Assembly: GCF_020539485.1 (NCBI RefSeq) | Contig: NZ_JACDXU010000002.1 | Location: 248,001-312,000, forward strand | DNA: 64,000 nucleotides | From: Fulverythrobacter ferritrahens | GTDB taxonomy: Bacteria; Pseudomonadota; Alphaproteobacteria; Sphingomonadales; Sphingomonadaceae | Reading direction: 5' to 3' | Shown here: piece by piece, positions 18,625 through 27,079 of the stretch | Position numbering within the stretch: position 1 is the first letter of the stretch | How the letters are laid out: the number at the start of each line of letters is the position of its first letter | The notes under the pieces: model-generated | Databases searched by the model: none | What the model was told of the DNA's origin: nothing | What the model saw: only the letters and a program-made list of their open reading frames with translations | Program-made: the position numbers and the translations under genes

Positions 18625-19815
18625 TCAGGCCTCCACCGGCGAAGGCGTCTCCAGCGTTTTCACGAACCACAGGCCGTTCCGCCGCGCATCGGCATCGCGT
18701 GCCATGAGGCGCAGCCCGTCGAGCGCATTCTCCAGCGCGGCCCCGCCACCGCAGGCGTGGAAGACGAGTTGCTTGTTGGCGATTGCCCGGGGCGAGGTCC
18801 GCTCAAGATAGATCCGCCGCCGCTCCTCGGCATAGATATCCAGCAGCGCCGGATTCGCCCCGTCCAGCACCACGGCGGCCAGAGTGGGCCATAGGGCATA
18901 GGCATCGAACAGCCCGGTGGTGAGGCCATAGCCCCCAGTGGGGTTGGTCACATGGGCGGCGTCCCCCACCAGAACTACGCGGCCCTTGCGGAAGCTCTCC
19001 GCCGCGCGCTGATGCATCCGGTAGGGCGCCGCCCGGTCCAGCCTGTGGCCGCCTTCTCCCGCCAACAGGTGCTTGTAGGCATCCGGCAGGCGCTGGAGAT
19101 AATCCCGTTCCGGCAGGGCGGCGTCCTCCATATAGGTGCAGCGCCACAGCCCATTTTCGTCGATCTTGACTATCACCGCGCCCCATTGATCGTCGATCAC
19201 CATGGTGGTGCGCCCATAACCGGCGCTCTCGAAATCGTGATAGACATTGGTGGCCACGAACCGTTCGGGCCAGGTCATCCCGTCAAAGCCCAGATTCAGC
19301 GTCTTGCGCACCAGACTGCCAGCGCCATCCGCCCCCACCAGATAGGCGCAGGAGAGATATTCCACACCCTCCGGCCCTTCCACCGCCACCCGCACTCCGC
19401 CAGCATCCTGCGCCAGCGTGGCCATTGCCGTGCCGAAGCGGACCTCCGCATCAGGCAGCGCCTCCAGCCGGTCGCGTGCTATCGCGGCCAACCGATCCTG
19501 CCCCAAGTGGAGGTTATAGGGGAAGGCGGTGTGTCCCTCGAGCACCGAGAGATCGTAACGGATTTCCTCGCCGGTGCTGCGCACCAGCCAGAGATAGTCC
19601 TGCTTGGCAAAACCGATCCGTTCCGCCTCCGCGCGGATGCCGAGCCGTTCCAGCCCATCGAGGACGGACCAGTGATAGACTGCGGCGCGCGGGCTATCGA
19701 TGATCGCTTCCTCTGCCTCCAGCACGCACACCGTCACGCCCGCCTGCGCCAGCCCAAGTGCCGTGACAAAGCCGGTCGGGCCGCCGCCCACGATAATCAC
19801 ATCGAAGTCGTGCAT
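18625..19815 (-). CDS. FAD-dependent monooxygenase, aromatic-hydroxylase type (second copy)
   Basis: A 396-residue flavoprotein monooxygenase with GGGPTGFVTALGLAQAG at the N terminus, VGADGAGSLVRKTL (DG motif) and LVGDAAHVTNPTGGYGL (GD motif). It is a paralogue of the enzyme at 14361-15578 and shares its overall length and the region around SPRAAVY(H/Y). It ends 6 bp from the convergent CmcJ-like gene and is divergent from the serine hydrolase operon (118 bp). Two such enzymes in one cluster suggest two sequential hydroxylations or two related substrates. Confidence 0.86.
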   Translation of the reverse strand: MHDFDVIIVGGGPTGFVTALGLAQAGVTVCVLEAEEAIIDSPRAAVYHWSVLDGLERLGIRAEAERIGFAKQDYLWLVRSTGEEIRYDLSVLEGHTAFPYNLHLGQDRLAAIARDRLEALPDAEVRFGTAMATLAQDAGGVRVAVEGPEGVEYLSCAYLVGADGAGSLVRKTLNLGFDGMTWPERFVATNVYHDFESAGYGRTTMVIDDQWGAVIVKIDENGLWRCTYMEDAALPERDYLQRLPDAYKHLLAGEGGHRLDRAAPYRMHQRAAESFRKGRVVLVGDAAHVTNPTGGYGLTTGLFDAYALWPTLAAVVLDGANPALLDIYAEERRRIYLERTSPRAIANKQLVFHACGGGAALENALDGLRLMARDADARRNGLWFVKTLETPSPVEA

Positions 19816-19933
19816 GCATCACTCTCCCTTGCGACACGTGCCAGAGGGCTTCGCGCGCTGCCAAGAGATTTTCGCCCATGTTCAAGCGGCAAATGGGGGG
19901 CGGGCCTAGGACTTGTCCCTGGAAGAGGAGAGG

Positions 19934-21172
19934 ATGCCAGTGGCTCAGCCCCAGCTAGACGAAACGATCGAAGCACGCGGCGGAACCTATCGCCTGCACG
20001 GGTGCTACAATCCTGAATTCGGCGGGGTTGCCGAAGCCTTCATCGAGAATTTCCGGGTGGAGGAAGAACTGGGCGCAGCCACATCCGTGGTGATCGATGG
20101 CGAAACGGTGGTCGATCTCTGGGGCGGCTGGGCGCGCGAAGACCGCTCGCAGGAATGGGGCGAGCATTCCACCGTCTGCATGATGAGCGTGGCCAAGGGG
20201 ATTACCGGCATTGCCTTCAACATGCTGGTGGATCGCGGCTTGGTGGATATCGACAAGCCGGTGGCTCATTATTGGCCCGAATTCGCGCAGAACGGGAAAG
20301 AGGATATTCTCGTGCGCTGGTGCCTCGATCACCGCGCGGCAATCCCCGTGCTGACCACCGACACGATGTATCCGGGCGGGTTCTTCGATTACCCCGCCTA
20401 TATCCGCGCGCTGGAAGTGCAGGAGCCCTTGTGGCAGCCGGGCACGCGCGCGGCCTATCACGTGCATAATCAGGGCTTCCTGCTGGGCGAGATCATGCGC
20501 CGCGTGACGGGCATGACCGTTGGGCCTTTCCTGCGCCAGAATGTCACCGGGCCGCTCCATGCGGAATATTGCATCGGCGGGATGAACGAAGAGGAACAGT
20601 CCCACGTTGCCGAAGTGCTGCCCAACACCAAGGCGCGGCTGTTTGCGGCGAAGGACCAGACCGTGCCGCCCAAGCCGACCACGCCGGAAGGCTGGCAGGA
20701 CGGGGCGACCCTGCGCAGCTTTGCCTTCCTGCAAAACCCCAACGAGCCGTGGCACACCACGATGAACTCGCCGATCTGGCGCACCTGCGAGATCGCCAGT
20801 GGTTCCGGCCATGGCAATCCGCGCGGCGTGGCGCGCATCTATGGCGCCGCGGTGGGCGAGGTCGATGGGGTGAGCCTGCTGTCGAAGGAAGCGCTGGAGG
20901 CGATGCTGGTAGAGCAGCACAACCAGATCGAGCTGCTGCAGGACCGGCCCTATCATCAGGCGCTGGGCGTGCTGCTGAACACGCCGGAGGCGGTCTATAT
21001 GGGCCCCAATCCGCGCAGCTTCGGCCATCATGGCCTCGGCGGATCGATCGGCTTTGGCGATCCGGATGCGAAGCTCGGCTTCTCCTATTGCTGCAACCAG
21101 ATGCACAGCGTGGGCGACAATGGCCCGCGCGCAAGGCGCCTGATCGACGCGGTTTACGCGACGATCGGCTGA
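19934..21172 (+). CDS. serine hydrolase, class C beta-lactamase fold (EstB-like esterase)
   Basis: A 412-residue beta-lactamase-related hydrolase with the active-site SxxK as MSVAKG near residue 80 and a later tyrosine region RAAYHVHNQG as the candidate YxN equivalent. No signal peptide, so it is probably cytoplasmic. Such proteins are usually esterases or lactonases. ATG 19934 directly follows GGAAGAGGAGAGG; GTG 19940 would have better spacing, so the start is uncertain by two codons. It opens a rightward operon that runs to 27079. Confidence 0.82.
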   Translation: MPVAQPQLDETIEARGGTYRLHGCYNPEFGGVAEAFIENFRVEEELGAATSVVIDGETVVDLWGGWAREDRSQEWGEHSTVCMMSVAKGITGIAFNMLVDRGLVDIDKPVAHYWPEFAQNGKEDILVRWCLDHRAAIPVLTTDTMYPGGFFDYPAYIRALEVQEPLWQPGTRAAYHVHNQGFLLGEIMRRVTGMTVGPFLRQNVTGPLHAEYCIGGMNEEEQSHVAEVLPNTKARLFAAKDQTVPPKPTTPEGWQDGATLRSFAFLQNPNEPWHTTMNSPIWRTCEIASGSGHGNPRGVARIYGAAVGEVDGVSLLSKEALEAMLVEQHNQIELLQDRPYHQALGVLLNTPEAVYMGPNPRSFGHHGLGGSIGFGDPDAKLGFSYCCNQMHSVGDNGPRARRLIDAVYATIG

Positions 21173-21188
21173 GAAAGGACAGGATCAG

Positions 21189-21578
21189 ATGGATAAGGAA
21201 CTTTTCGACAAGGGCATGAAGATCCGCCGCGAGGTGCTGGGCGATGCCTATGTCGACCGGGCACTGGCGAAGAGCGGGCCGTTCAACGATCCGCTGCAGG
21301 AACTGGTGACCACCTATTGCTGGGGCTGGACCTGGGGGCGGGAAGGCCTGCCGCGCCGCGACCGCTCGCTGATCAACCTTGCCATGATCTCCGTGCTCAA
21401 CCGCAGCCACGAGCTGAAGGCGCATATCCGCGGCGCGCTCAACAATGGCCTTACCAAGGAGGAAATCCGCGAAGTGCTGCTGCAGGTGGGCATCTATGCC
21501 GGCATCCCGGCCACGGTGGACAGCTTCCGCATCGCCAATGAGGCTTTTGCCGAAATCGAAGCGGAACAGGCATCATGA
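21189..21578 (+). CDS. carboxymuconolactone decarboxylase (CMD) family protein
   Basis: A 129-residue protein similar to 4-carboxymuconolactone decarboxylase (PcaC) across its length: REVLGDAYVDRAL, PLQELVTTYCWGWTWGR, LPRRDRSLINLAMI and NGLTKEEIREVLLQVGIYAG. It has no CxxC pair, so it is the decarboxylase-like rather than the AhpD peroxidase-like branch. In the operon it could decarboxylate or isomerise a lactone intermediate. It follows the serine hydrolase by 16 bp and overlaps the next gene by 4 bp. Confidence 0.85.
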   Translation: MDKELFDKGMKIRREVLGDAYVDRALAKSGPFNDPLQELVTTYCWGWTWGREGLPRRDRSLINLAMISVLNRSHELKAHIRGALNNGLTKEEIREVLLQVGIYAGIPATVDSFRIANEAFAEIEAEQAS

Positions 21579-22060
21579 AAGACCGGAAACGCCTGAGGAT
21601 CGAGGCCGAGTGCGGCAAATTGCCGCTGCTCTTCGCGCATTATGCCGACAATGGCGATCATGAGGCGCTTGCCGCCCTGTTCACCGAGGATTGCATCTTT
21701 GCCCGGCCTTTCCAGCCGGATTATCCCTTCTACGGGCGCGACAAGGTGCAGGCGATTTTCCGTGACCGGCCACCGATCCTGGTCCGCCACGTGGTCACCA
21801 ATGTGCTGGTGGAAGTGATTTCCGAAACAGAGGCCAAGGGCACCAATTACCTCGCCATGCTCTCCAGCCACAAATCGGTGGAGCCGCCGCAGGAAGCGGG
21901 CGGGCTCTATGTCGGCGGGTTCGAGGATCATTACGTGAAGACGCCCGAAGGGTGGAAATTCGCCAGCCGCTATGGCCAGGTTGCGCTGCACATGGGCGGG
22001 GCGATGCCGGTCATCCCGCCGCCGACCGACGAGGCGCGCGGCGCGGGCAAGGGAGAGTGA
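21575..22060 (+). CDS. NTF2/SnoaL-like protein
   Basis: A 161-residue single-domain protein of the NTF2-like superfamily (cone-shaped alpha+beta fold). N-terminal helix with YADNGDHEALAALFTED, then PFYGRDKVQAIFRD and a hydrophobic C-terminal sheet (KFASRYGQVAL). Such folds include ketosteroid isomerase, polyketide cyclases and scytalone dehydratase; the catalytic type cannot be told from sequence. It overlaps the CMD gene by 4 bp (ATGA). Confidence 0.72.
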   Translation: MKDRKRLRIEAECGKLPLLFAHYADNGDHEALAALFTEDCIFARPFQPDYPFYGRDKVQAIFRDRPPILVRHVVTNVLVEVISETEAKGTNYLAMLSSHKSVEPPQEAGGLYVGGFEDHYVKTPEGWKFASRYGQVALHMGGAMPVIPPPTDEARGAGKGE

Positions 22061-22061
22061 A

Positions 22062-22475
22062 ATGAGCGTTAAGGCCGCCAATGCCGACGAGCAGCTGGTG
22101 CTCGATTTCTTCGAGGTGCTGTCTTCCGGCGATCTGGAGAAGCTGCGCGGCTTCTATCACGACCAGTCCGTGTGGGAACCCAAGGTGAAGGGCATCGCCG
22201 GGGCCGGACGCCATGTGGGGATGGACATCATCGACAAGTTCCTCGCCCCGGTGCGTGGCATGTTCCATCCGGGTGACCCGAAGGTCCATGTCCATGCCAT
22301 GTTCTCAAGAGACGGCTGGGTCTGCGTGGAATCCAATTCCACCGGCACCACCATGGACGGCAAGGTCTATGACAATGACTATTGCTGGGTGTTCGAAATC
22401 TCGAACGGCAAGATCGACGCGATGCGGGAATATATGGACAGCCATTATACCGCCAAACTCTTCGGGATGGATTGA
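22062..22475 (+). CDS. NTF2/SnoaL-like protein (second)
   Basis: A 137-residue NTF2-like protein (LDFFEVLSSGDLEKLRGFY, AGAGRHVGMDII, YDNDYCWVFEISNGKI, MREYMDSHY). The C-terminal arrangement resembles limonene-epoxide hydrolase/ketosteroid isomerase-like members. The ribosome site GGGAGAG overlaps the previous stop, so the two NTF2-like genes are tightly coupled. It is divergent in sequence from its neighbour, so it is not a recent duplicate. Isomerase, cyclase or hydratase roles are all possible. Confidence 0.75.
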   Translation: MSVKAANADEQLVLDFFEVLSSGDLEKLRGFYHDQSVWEPKVKGIAGAGRHVGMDIIDKFLAPVRGMFHPGDPKVHVHAMFSRDGWVCVESNSTGTTMDGKVYDNDYCWVFEISNGKIDAMREYMDSHYTAKLFGMD

Positions 22476-22478
22476 GCC

Positions 22479-23228
22479 ATGCGGTTCGATGGCCGCCCGA
22501 TCCTGATTTCCGGCGCGGGGCGGGGCCTTGGCGAAGGGATCGCGAAACACCTCGCCAGTGAGGGCGCCATTGTCGGCGTGGCGGACATTAATCAGGCTTC
22601 CGCTCACAAGGTGGTGGATGAAATCCGCGCTGCCGGGGGCGAGGCCCATGCCTATGGCGGCGATCTGGGCCAGCGGGCGCAGTTCTTCAGCGTAGCGGAA
22701 GCCTTCCGCTACGATGCAGGCCCGCTGCGCGCGGTGATCAACAATGCCTCCGTGCTGGTTTACGAGCCGATTGAGGACGTGACCGAGGAAACGCTCGAGC
22801 TGATGCTCTCCGCCGGGCTCAAATCGGTGTTCTGGGGCGTGCAGGCCTTCCTTGCCTATCGGGATGAGGAGGCGGGCGGCAACATCCTCAATTACTCATC
22901 GCCGGTCGCCTATCGCGGACGCCCGAATACCGGTGCCTATACCACGATCAAGGCGGGCATCGCCGGGCTCACCAAGGTGCTGGCGGGCGAATTGGGCCCG
23001 CGCGGCATCCGGGTCAACGCCATTGCTCCGGGCAGCGTGCCGACCCCGGCGACGGATGGCTTCGTCACGCCCGAACAATATGCCCAGCGGGCGAAGAACA
23101 TCCCCCTGCGCCGCAACGGCACGCCCGAGGATGTCGCCCGCGCGGCGGCCTTCCTCCTCTCGGACGAGGCGGATTTCGTGAACGGGGCCATGCTGGCCAT
23201 CGATGGCGGCATCATCGCGGCGGGCTGA
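22479..23228 (+). CDS. short-chain dehydrogenase/reductase
   Basis: A 249-residue classical SDR with cofactor motif GAGRGLGEGIAKHL, NNAS, catalytic Ser in NYSSPVAYRG and YTTIKAG (YxxxK), and the C-terminal FLLSDEADFVNGAML segment. It oxidises an alcohol or reduces a ketone with NAD(P). It starts 3 bp after the NTF2-like gene. Confidence 0.9.
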   Translation: MRFDGRPILISGAGRGLGEGIAKHLASEGAIVGVADINQASAHKVVDEIRAAGGEAHAYGGDLGQRAQFFSVAEAFRYDAGPLRAVINNASVLVYEPIEDVTEETLELMLSAGLKSVFWGVQAFLAYRDEEAGGNILNYSSPVAYRGRPNTGAYTTIKAGIAGLTKVLAGELGPRGIRVNAIAPGSVPTPATDGFVTPEQYAQRAKNIPLRRNGTPEDVARAAAFLLSDEADFVNGAMLAIDGGIIAAG

Positions 23229-23247
23229 CACGACAGGACAAGAGAAT

Positions 23248-24393
23248 ATGGCACAGGTCTGGCAGGAACGGCTCGATACACTACGCGCGGTCATCCTCGC
23301 GGATATTGCGCGCGGGGATTATTACGGGCTGGTGCTCACCGTCGGGCGCGGCGGGGAGAAGGTGTTCGAGGAAGCACTGGGCGCGCAGGATGGGGCTGGG
23401 GAACGACCCTTGCGGCTGGACAATGTCTTCTCGATCTTCTCCACCACCAAGGCCTTCACCAACATCCTGATCCTCAAGGCAATCGAGGAAGGCCGCTTCG
23501 CACTGACCACCAAGGTGCGCGATGTGCTGCCGGAATTCACCGGCAAGCCGCGCGAGGAAGCAACCTTCTATCATCTGCTCACGCACACGGCTGGTATGCC
23601 CGGCGTGTGGACGCCCAAGCCGGGCATGTATCTCGACCGTCTTTCCGACCTCTATGAGGCGACGACAGAGGCAGTGCATGGCGTGGTGGAACCGGGCAGC
23701 CGCTGCGATTATTCGCCGCTGGTCAATCATGTGCTGATGGGCATGGCGCTTGTCCGCACCGATCCCAAGGGTCGCGATTACCAGACCCTGCTGCATGAGG
23801 ATCTGTTCGCCCCGCTCAGGATGGACAGCACTTCCATGGGGCTTCGCGCGGACCTGAAGGACAGGCATGTCCGCCCGGATATGCGCGGCACGGTGCCGAT
23901 CAAGCACCTGTCCCGCAATATCGAGGGCGACCACGCCCTGTTCGAGGACCCGGCGACCGAGGCGCCGCATGTCGGCTGCGCTTCCACCTCGGGCGATCTC
24001 TATCGCTTTGCCGAGATGCTGCGCCGGGGCGGGGAGCTGGACGGGGTGCGCATCCTGTCCCCGCGCATGATCAAGGTCGCCCGGCAGGTCCATACGGGCG
24101 AGATGCCGAACGAGCTTTACAAGGCGGCCCATCTGCGCGCCGGCTGGCAGGTCGCGCCTGCCTATATGGGGCTGGGCTTCAATGTGCGCGGCACGGCCAT
24201 CGTGAACCATCAGCTGGGCACGCTCACCTCGCCGGAGACCTACGGCAATTATGGCGCGGGCAGCACGCTCTTCTGGGTCGATCCCGAACTGGACGTCAGC
24301 TTCGCGGCCACCAGCGCCGGGGTGATGACCCAGACGGCCAACATCGACCGCTTCCAGAAGCTGTCCGACCTCGTCGTGTCGGCAATGGTCTGA
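23248..24393 (+). CDS. serine hydrolase, class C beta-lactamase fold (second)
   Basis: A 381-residue beta-lactamase-related hydrolase. SxxK appears as FSTTKAF near residue 72, and a CDYSPLVNHV segment around residue 155 supplies the candidate catalytic tyrosine. No signal peptide. ATG 23248 is preceded by ACAAGAGA; an in-frame extension to 23203 would overlap the SDR and is not favoured. Together with the one at 19934 it gives the operon two probable esterases or lactonases of the same fold but low similarity. Confidence 0.82.
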   Translation: MAQVWQERLDTLRAVILADIARGDYYGLVLTVGRGGEKVFEEALGAQDGAGERPLRLDNVFSIFSTTKAFTNILILKAIEEGRFALTTKVRDVLPEFTGKPREEATFYHLLTHTAGMPGVWTPKPGMYLDRLSDLYEATTEAVHGVVEPGSRCDYSPLVNHVLMGMALVRTDPKGRDYQTLLHEDLFAPLRMDSTSMGLRADLKDRHVRPDMRGTVPIKHLSRNIEGDHALFEDPATEAPHVGCASTSGDLYRFAEMLRRGGELDGVRILSPRMIKVARQVHTGEMPNELYKAAHLRAGWQVAPAYMGLGFNVRGTAIVNHQLGTLTSPETYGNYGAGSTLFWVDPELDVSFAATSAGVMTQTANIDRFQKLSDLVVSAMV

Positions 24394-24427
24394 CGGCCCC
24401 GACGGCCGCGGGATTGAGGATGATTGA

Positions 24428-26005
24428 ATGAGCGACGCAGACATCATTGCCATCGGTTCGGGCCATAACGGGCTTGTCGCCGCGGCCTATCTGGCGGTGG
24501 CGGGCAAGAAGGTGCTGGTGCTGGAACGCAATGAATGGTTCGGCGGCGGCGTGGTGACGCGCGAGCTGACGCGGCCCGGCTTCCGGCACGATCAGCATTC
24601 GATGAGCCACATCTTCATCCAGGGCAATCCGCTGCTGCTGAATGACGATCTGGGTCTGAAGTCGAGATACGGGTTGCGCTACGTCTTCCCCGACGTGCCG
24701 ATGATGAGCGTGTGGGAAGATGGTTCGACCCTGCCGCTGCATCGCGATCCGGCGAAATCGGCCGAGGCGATCCGCAAGTTCTCCCACAAGGATGCGGAGA
24801 CTTTCCTGGAGATGTCGCGCCAGGCCGCGCAATGGCTGCCGATGATCCAGGCTGGGCTCTATTCCCCGCCCATGCCGCTGGGCGCGCAGACGGCGATGAT
24901 GGACCAGAGCGCCGAAGGGCGCGAGATCATGCGCACTATGGCGGTCAGCACTTTCGACCTGATGGAAGAGCTGTTCGAGCATGACAAGGTGAAGGCCCAT
25001 TTCGGCCGCGTGGCGGGCGAAAACCTAGTCAGCCCGGACGAGAAGGCCACCGGCATCGGCGCCTATGTGTTCCTCGGCTTCCTCGAGAAATTCGGCTTTG
25101 GCGTGCCGGTGGGCGGATCGGGCAGCCTCACCGCCGCCCTGATCGCCTGCATCGAGGATCACGGCGGCAAGGTGCTGAACAATTGCGAGGTGCGCGAGAT
25201 CGTGACCGACGGCTCGCACGCGACAGGCGTGGTGCTGGACGATGGTTCGCGCCTTTCCGCAAGGGACGGGATCATCGGCGCGATCCATCCGCACATCCTG
25301 CCCGACATGGTCGCGGCCCTGCCCGCCCATGTCGCGAAGAATGCGAAGCGCACTCACATCACCGATGCGGCCTGCTTCACGGTCCATGCCGCGCTCGATG
25401 CGCCGATGAAGTTCAAAGCCAAAAACAGCGAGGGTGGCAACCTTTCGGCCGTGATGTATGAGCTGATGCCCGCCAGCTATGAAGACATGCGCCGGGCCTT
25501 CGACGAGCTGCGCTATGGCAATTTCTCGCCCACGCCGCTGGTCGGGGTCGGCCAGCTGACCCAGCACGATCCCAGCCGCGCGCCCGATGGCAAGGCGATC
25601 TTCCACGCGTGGGACTATGTGCCTTACACTCGCAAGGATGGCCGCGACTGGGATGAGGCCAAGGGCGAATTCGCCGAGAAGATGATCCGCCGCATGGGTG
25701 ATTTCATCGAGAATGTGCCCGACATCGTGCTCGATTATCACTGCGACAGCCCGGTGGACATGGAGCGGACCAGCCCCAGTTTCTTCCGGGGCGATCTGCA
25801 CGGCATTGCCACCACCACCTATCAGTCAGGCTCGCACCGGCCCACGCCGGAGCTGGGCCAGTATCGCGTGCCGGGGGTGGAGGGGCTCTATCTCGTCGGG
25901 CCGTTCCAGCATCCGGGCGGCGGCGTCTTCGGCGCCGGGCGCGCCACGGCCCAGGTGATGGCAGAAGACCTCGGCATCGATTTCGACGGGATCCGCGTCT
26001 CGTGA
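24428..26005 (+). CDS. FAD-dependent oxidoreductase, phytoene-desaturase/CrtI-like
   Basis: A 525-residue flavoprotein of the carotenoid/retinol dehydrogenase family. The N-terminal motif GSGHNGLVAAAYLAVAGKKVLVLE binds FAD, and the C terminus contains GLYLVGPFQHPGGGVFGAGR. CrtI-like enzymes desaturate or isomerise polyenes, but bacterial members of this length also occur in catabolic clusters with unassigned substrates. There are no carotenoid genes nearby, so a role in the catabolic pathway is inferred. Confidence 0.8.
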   Translation: MSDADIIAIGSGHNGLVAAAYLAVAGKKVLVLERNEWFGGGVVTRELTRPGFRHDQHSMSHIFIQGNPLLLNDDLGLKSRYGLRYVFPDVPMMSVWEDGSTLPLHRDPAKSAEAIRKFSHKDAETFLEMSRQAAQWLPMIQAGLYSPPMPLGAQTAMMDQSAEGREIMRTMAVSTFDLMEELFEHDKVKAHFGRVAGENLVSPDEKATGIGAYVFLGFLEKFGFGVPVGGSGSLTAALIACIEDHGGKVLNNCEVREIVTDGSHATGVVLDDGSRLSARDGIIGAIHPHILPDMVAALPAHVAKNAKRTHITDAACFTVHAALDAPMKFKAKNSEGGNLSAVMYELMPASYEDMRRAFDELRYGNFSPTPLVGVGQLTQHDPSRAPDGKAIFHAWDYVPYTRKDGRDWDEAKGEFAEKMIRRMGDFIENVPDIVLDYHCDSPVDMERTSPSFFRGDLHGIATTTYQSGSHRPTPELGQYRVPGVEGLYLVGPFQHPGGGVFGAGRATAQVMAEDLGIDFDGIRVS

Positions 26006-26024
26006 TGCGCTGCCATCTCCAGAA

Positions 26025-26053
26025 CGTCACCCTGAACTCGTTTCAGCATAACG
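26025..26053. repeat. dispersed palindrome (single, degenerate copy)
   Basis: CGTCACCCTGAACTC followed by GTTTCAGCATAACG: a copy of the GTCA..TGAAC..GTTCA family with mismatches in one arm, between the flavoprotein gene and the small gene at 26076. Confidence 0.6.
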
Positions 26054-26075
26054 ACTGCTTGCGAGAGGTGCGGCT

Positions 26076-26297
26076 GTGAAGATCTATTCCGCTGACAAGA
26101 GCGAACTGATGCAGGTTTCCGCCATCGAGCGGAAGGGCAACGATCTCGTGCTGAAAGGCAAGGTCTTCGGCACCATGCCGATGAGCGCCACGCTCACCCC
26201 CGAACAGGCGCGTGCCGCGTTCAAGCTGCTGACGCCCGGGCTGATCCTGTTCCTCCTCACCATGCCGTTCCGGTCCTCCAAGGGAGACAAGAAATGA
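26076..26297 (+). CDS. small hypothetical protein (73 aa)
   Basis: A 73-residue protein starting at GTG 26076, with AGAGG upstream. The N-terminal two thirds look like a short beta-rich domain (MQVSAIERKGNDLVLKGKV), followed by a hydrophobic segment (LLTPGLILFLLTMPF) and a basic tail (RSSKGDKK). It overlaps the next SDR gene by 4 bp (ATGA), which argues that it is real and co-translated. I do not recognise the family. A membrane-attached accessory protein of the pathway is possible. Confidence 0.7.
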   Translation: MKIYSADKSELMQVSAIERKGNDLVLKGKVFGTMPMSATLTPEQARAAFKLLTPGLILFLLTMPFRSSKGDKK

Positions 26298-27079
26298 AGC
26301 GCCACGAAGGCAAGACCATGCTCGTCACCGGTGCGGCCGGGGCGATCGGCTATGCCACTTGTGAAATCCTCGCCCGCGAAGGCGCGCAGGTGATGCTGGT
26401 GGATATCGATGCGGCAAAGCTGGAAGAACGGGTGAAGACGCTCAGCGATGCGGGGCATACGGTGTTCGGCCATCATGCCGATTGCGCGGATGAGCGGCAG
26501 GTGGTCGGCTATGCAGAGGCGGCGCTGAAGGCGATGGGCCGGGTGGACGGCTTTTTCAACAATGCCGGGATCGAAGGGCATCTTGCCCCCACGCACGAAT
26601 ATGAGGTCGCCGAATTCGACCGGGTGCTGCACGTAAACCTGCGCGGCATGTTCCTGGGCCTGCGCTATGTGCTGCCCGACATGGTGAAGCGGGGCAAGGG
26701 CGCGGTGGTGAACACCGCCTCGATCGGTTCCGAACGCGGCCTTGCGGGCGCCTGCGCCTATAACGCAGCCAAGCATGGCGCGGTGGGCCTTACTCGCACG
26801 GCGGCCAGCGAAGTGGCGCAGAAGGGTGTGCGGGTGAACTGCGTGATGCCCGGCGTGATCGAAACCCCGCTGCTGGTCGGCATGCTGGAGCAGATGTTCG
26901 ACGATGTCGCTGCCGGTATGCGCAAGCTGGGCGAAGTGGCCACGCTCAACCGCGTGGGCCAGCCCGCCGAGGTGGGCAATGTGGTGAGCTTCCTGCTCTC
27001 GGATGAGGCCAGCTACGTCAACGGCGCGAAGTGGGAAATCGACGGCGGCGCGCTGGCGACGATCAGGAACGATATTTAA
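26294..27079 (+). CDS. short-chain dehydrogenase/reductase (second)
   Basis: A 261-residue classical SDR: GAAGAIGYATCEIL cofactor motif, DIDAAKLE (acidic residue favouring NAD), NNAGIEG, Ser in NTASIGS, YNAAK, and SFLLSDEASYVNGA near the end. It closes the operon that begins at 19934 and its stop overlaps that of the convergent ATPase gene by 4 bp. Confidence 0.9.
   Translation: MKRHEGKTMLVTGAAGAIGYATCEILAREGAQVMLVDIDAAKLEERVKTLSDAGHTVFGHHADCADERQVVGYAEAALKAMGRVDGFFNNAGIEGHLAPTHEYEVAEFDRVLHVNLRGMFLGLRYVLPDMVKRGKGAVVNTASIGSERGLAGACAYNAAKHGAVGLTRTAASEVAQKGVRVNCVMPGVIETPLLVGMLEQMFDDVAAGMRKLGEVATLNRVGQPAEVGNVVSFLLSDEASYVNGAKWEIDGGALATIRNDI

Noticed and set aside
24428-26005. CrtI-like flavoprotein as a carotenoid synthesis gene
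   Set aside because: No crtB, crtE or crtY homologues nearby; the operon context is catabolic.
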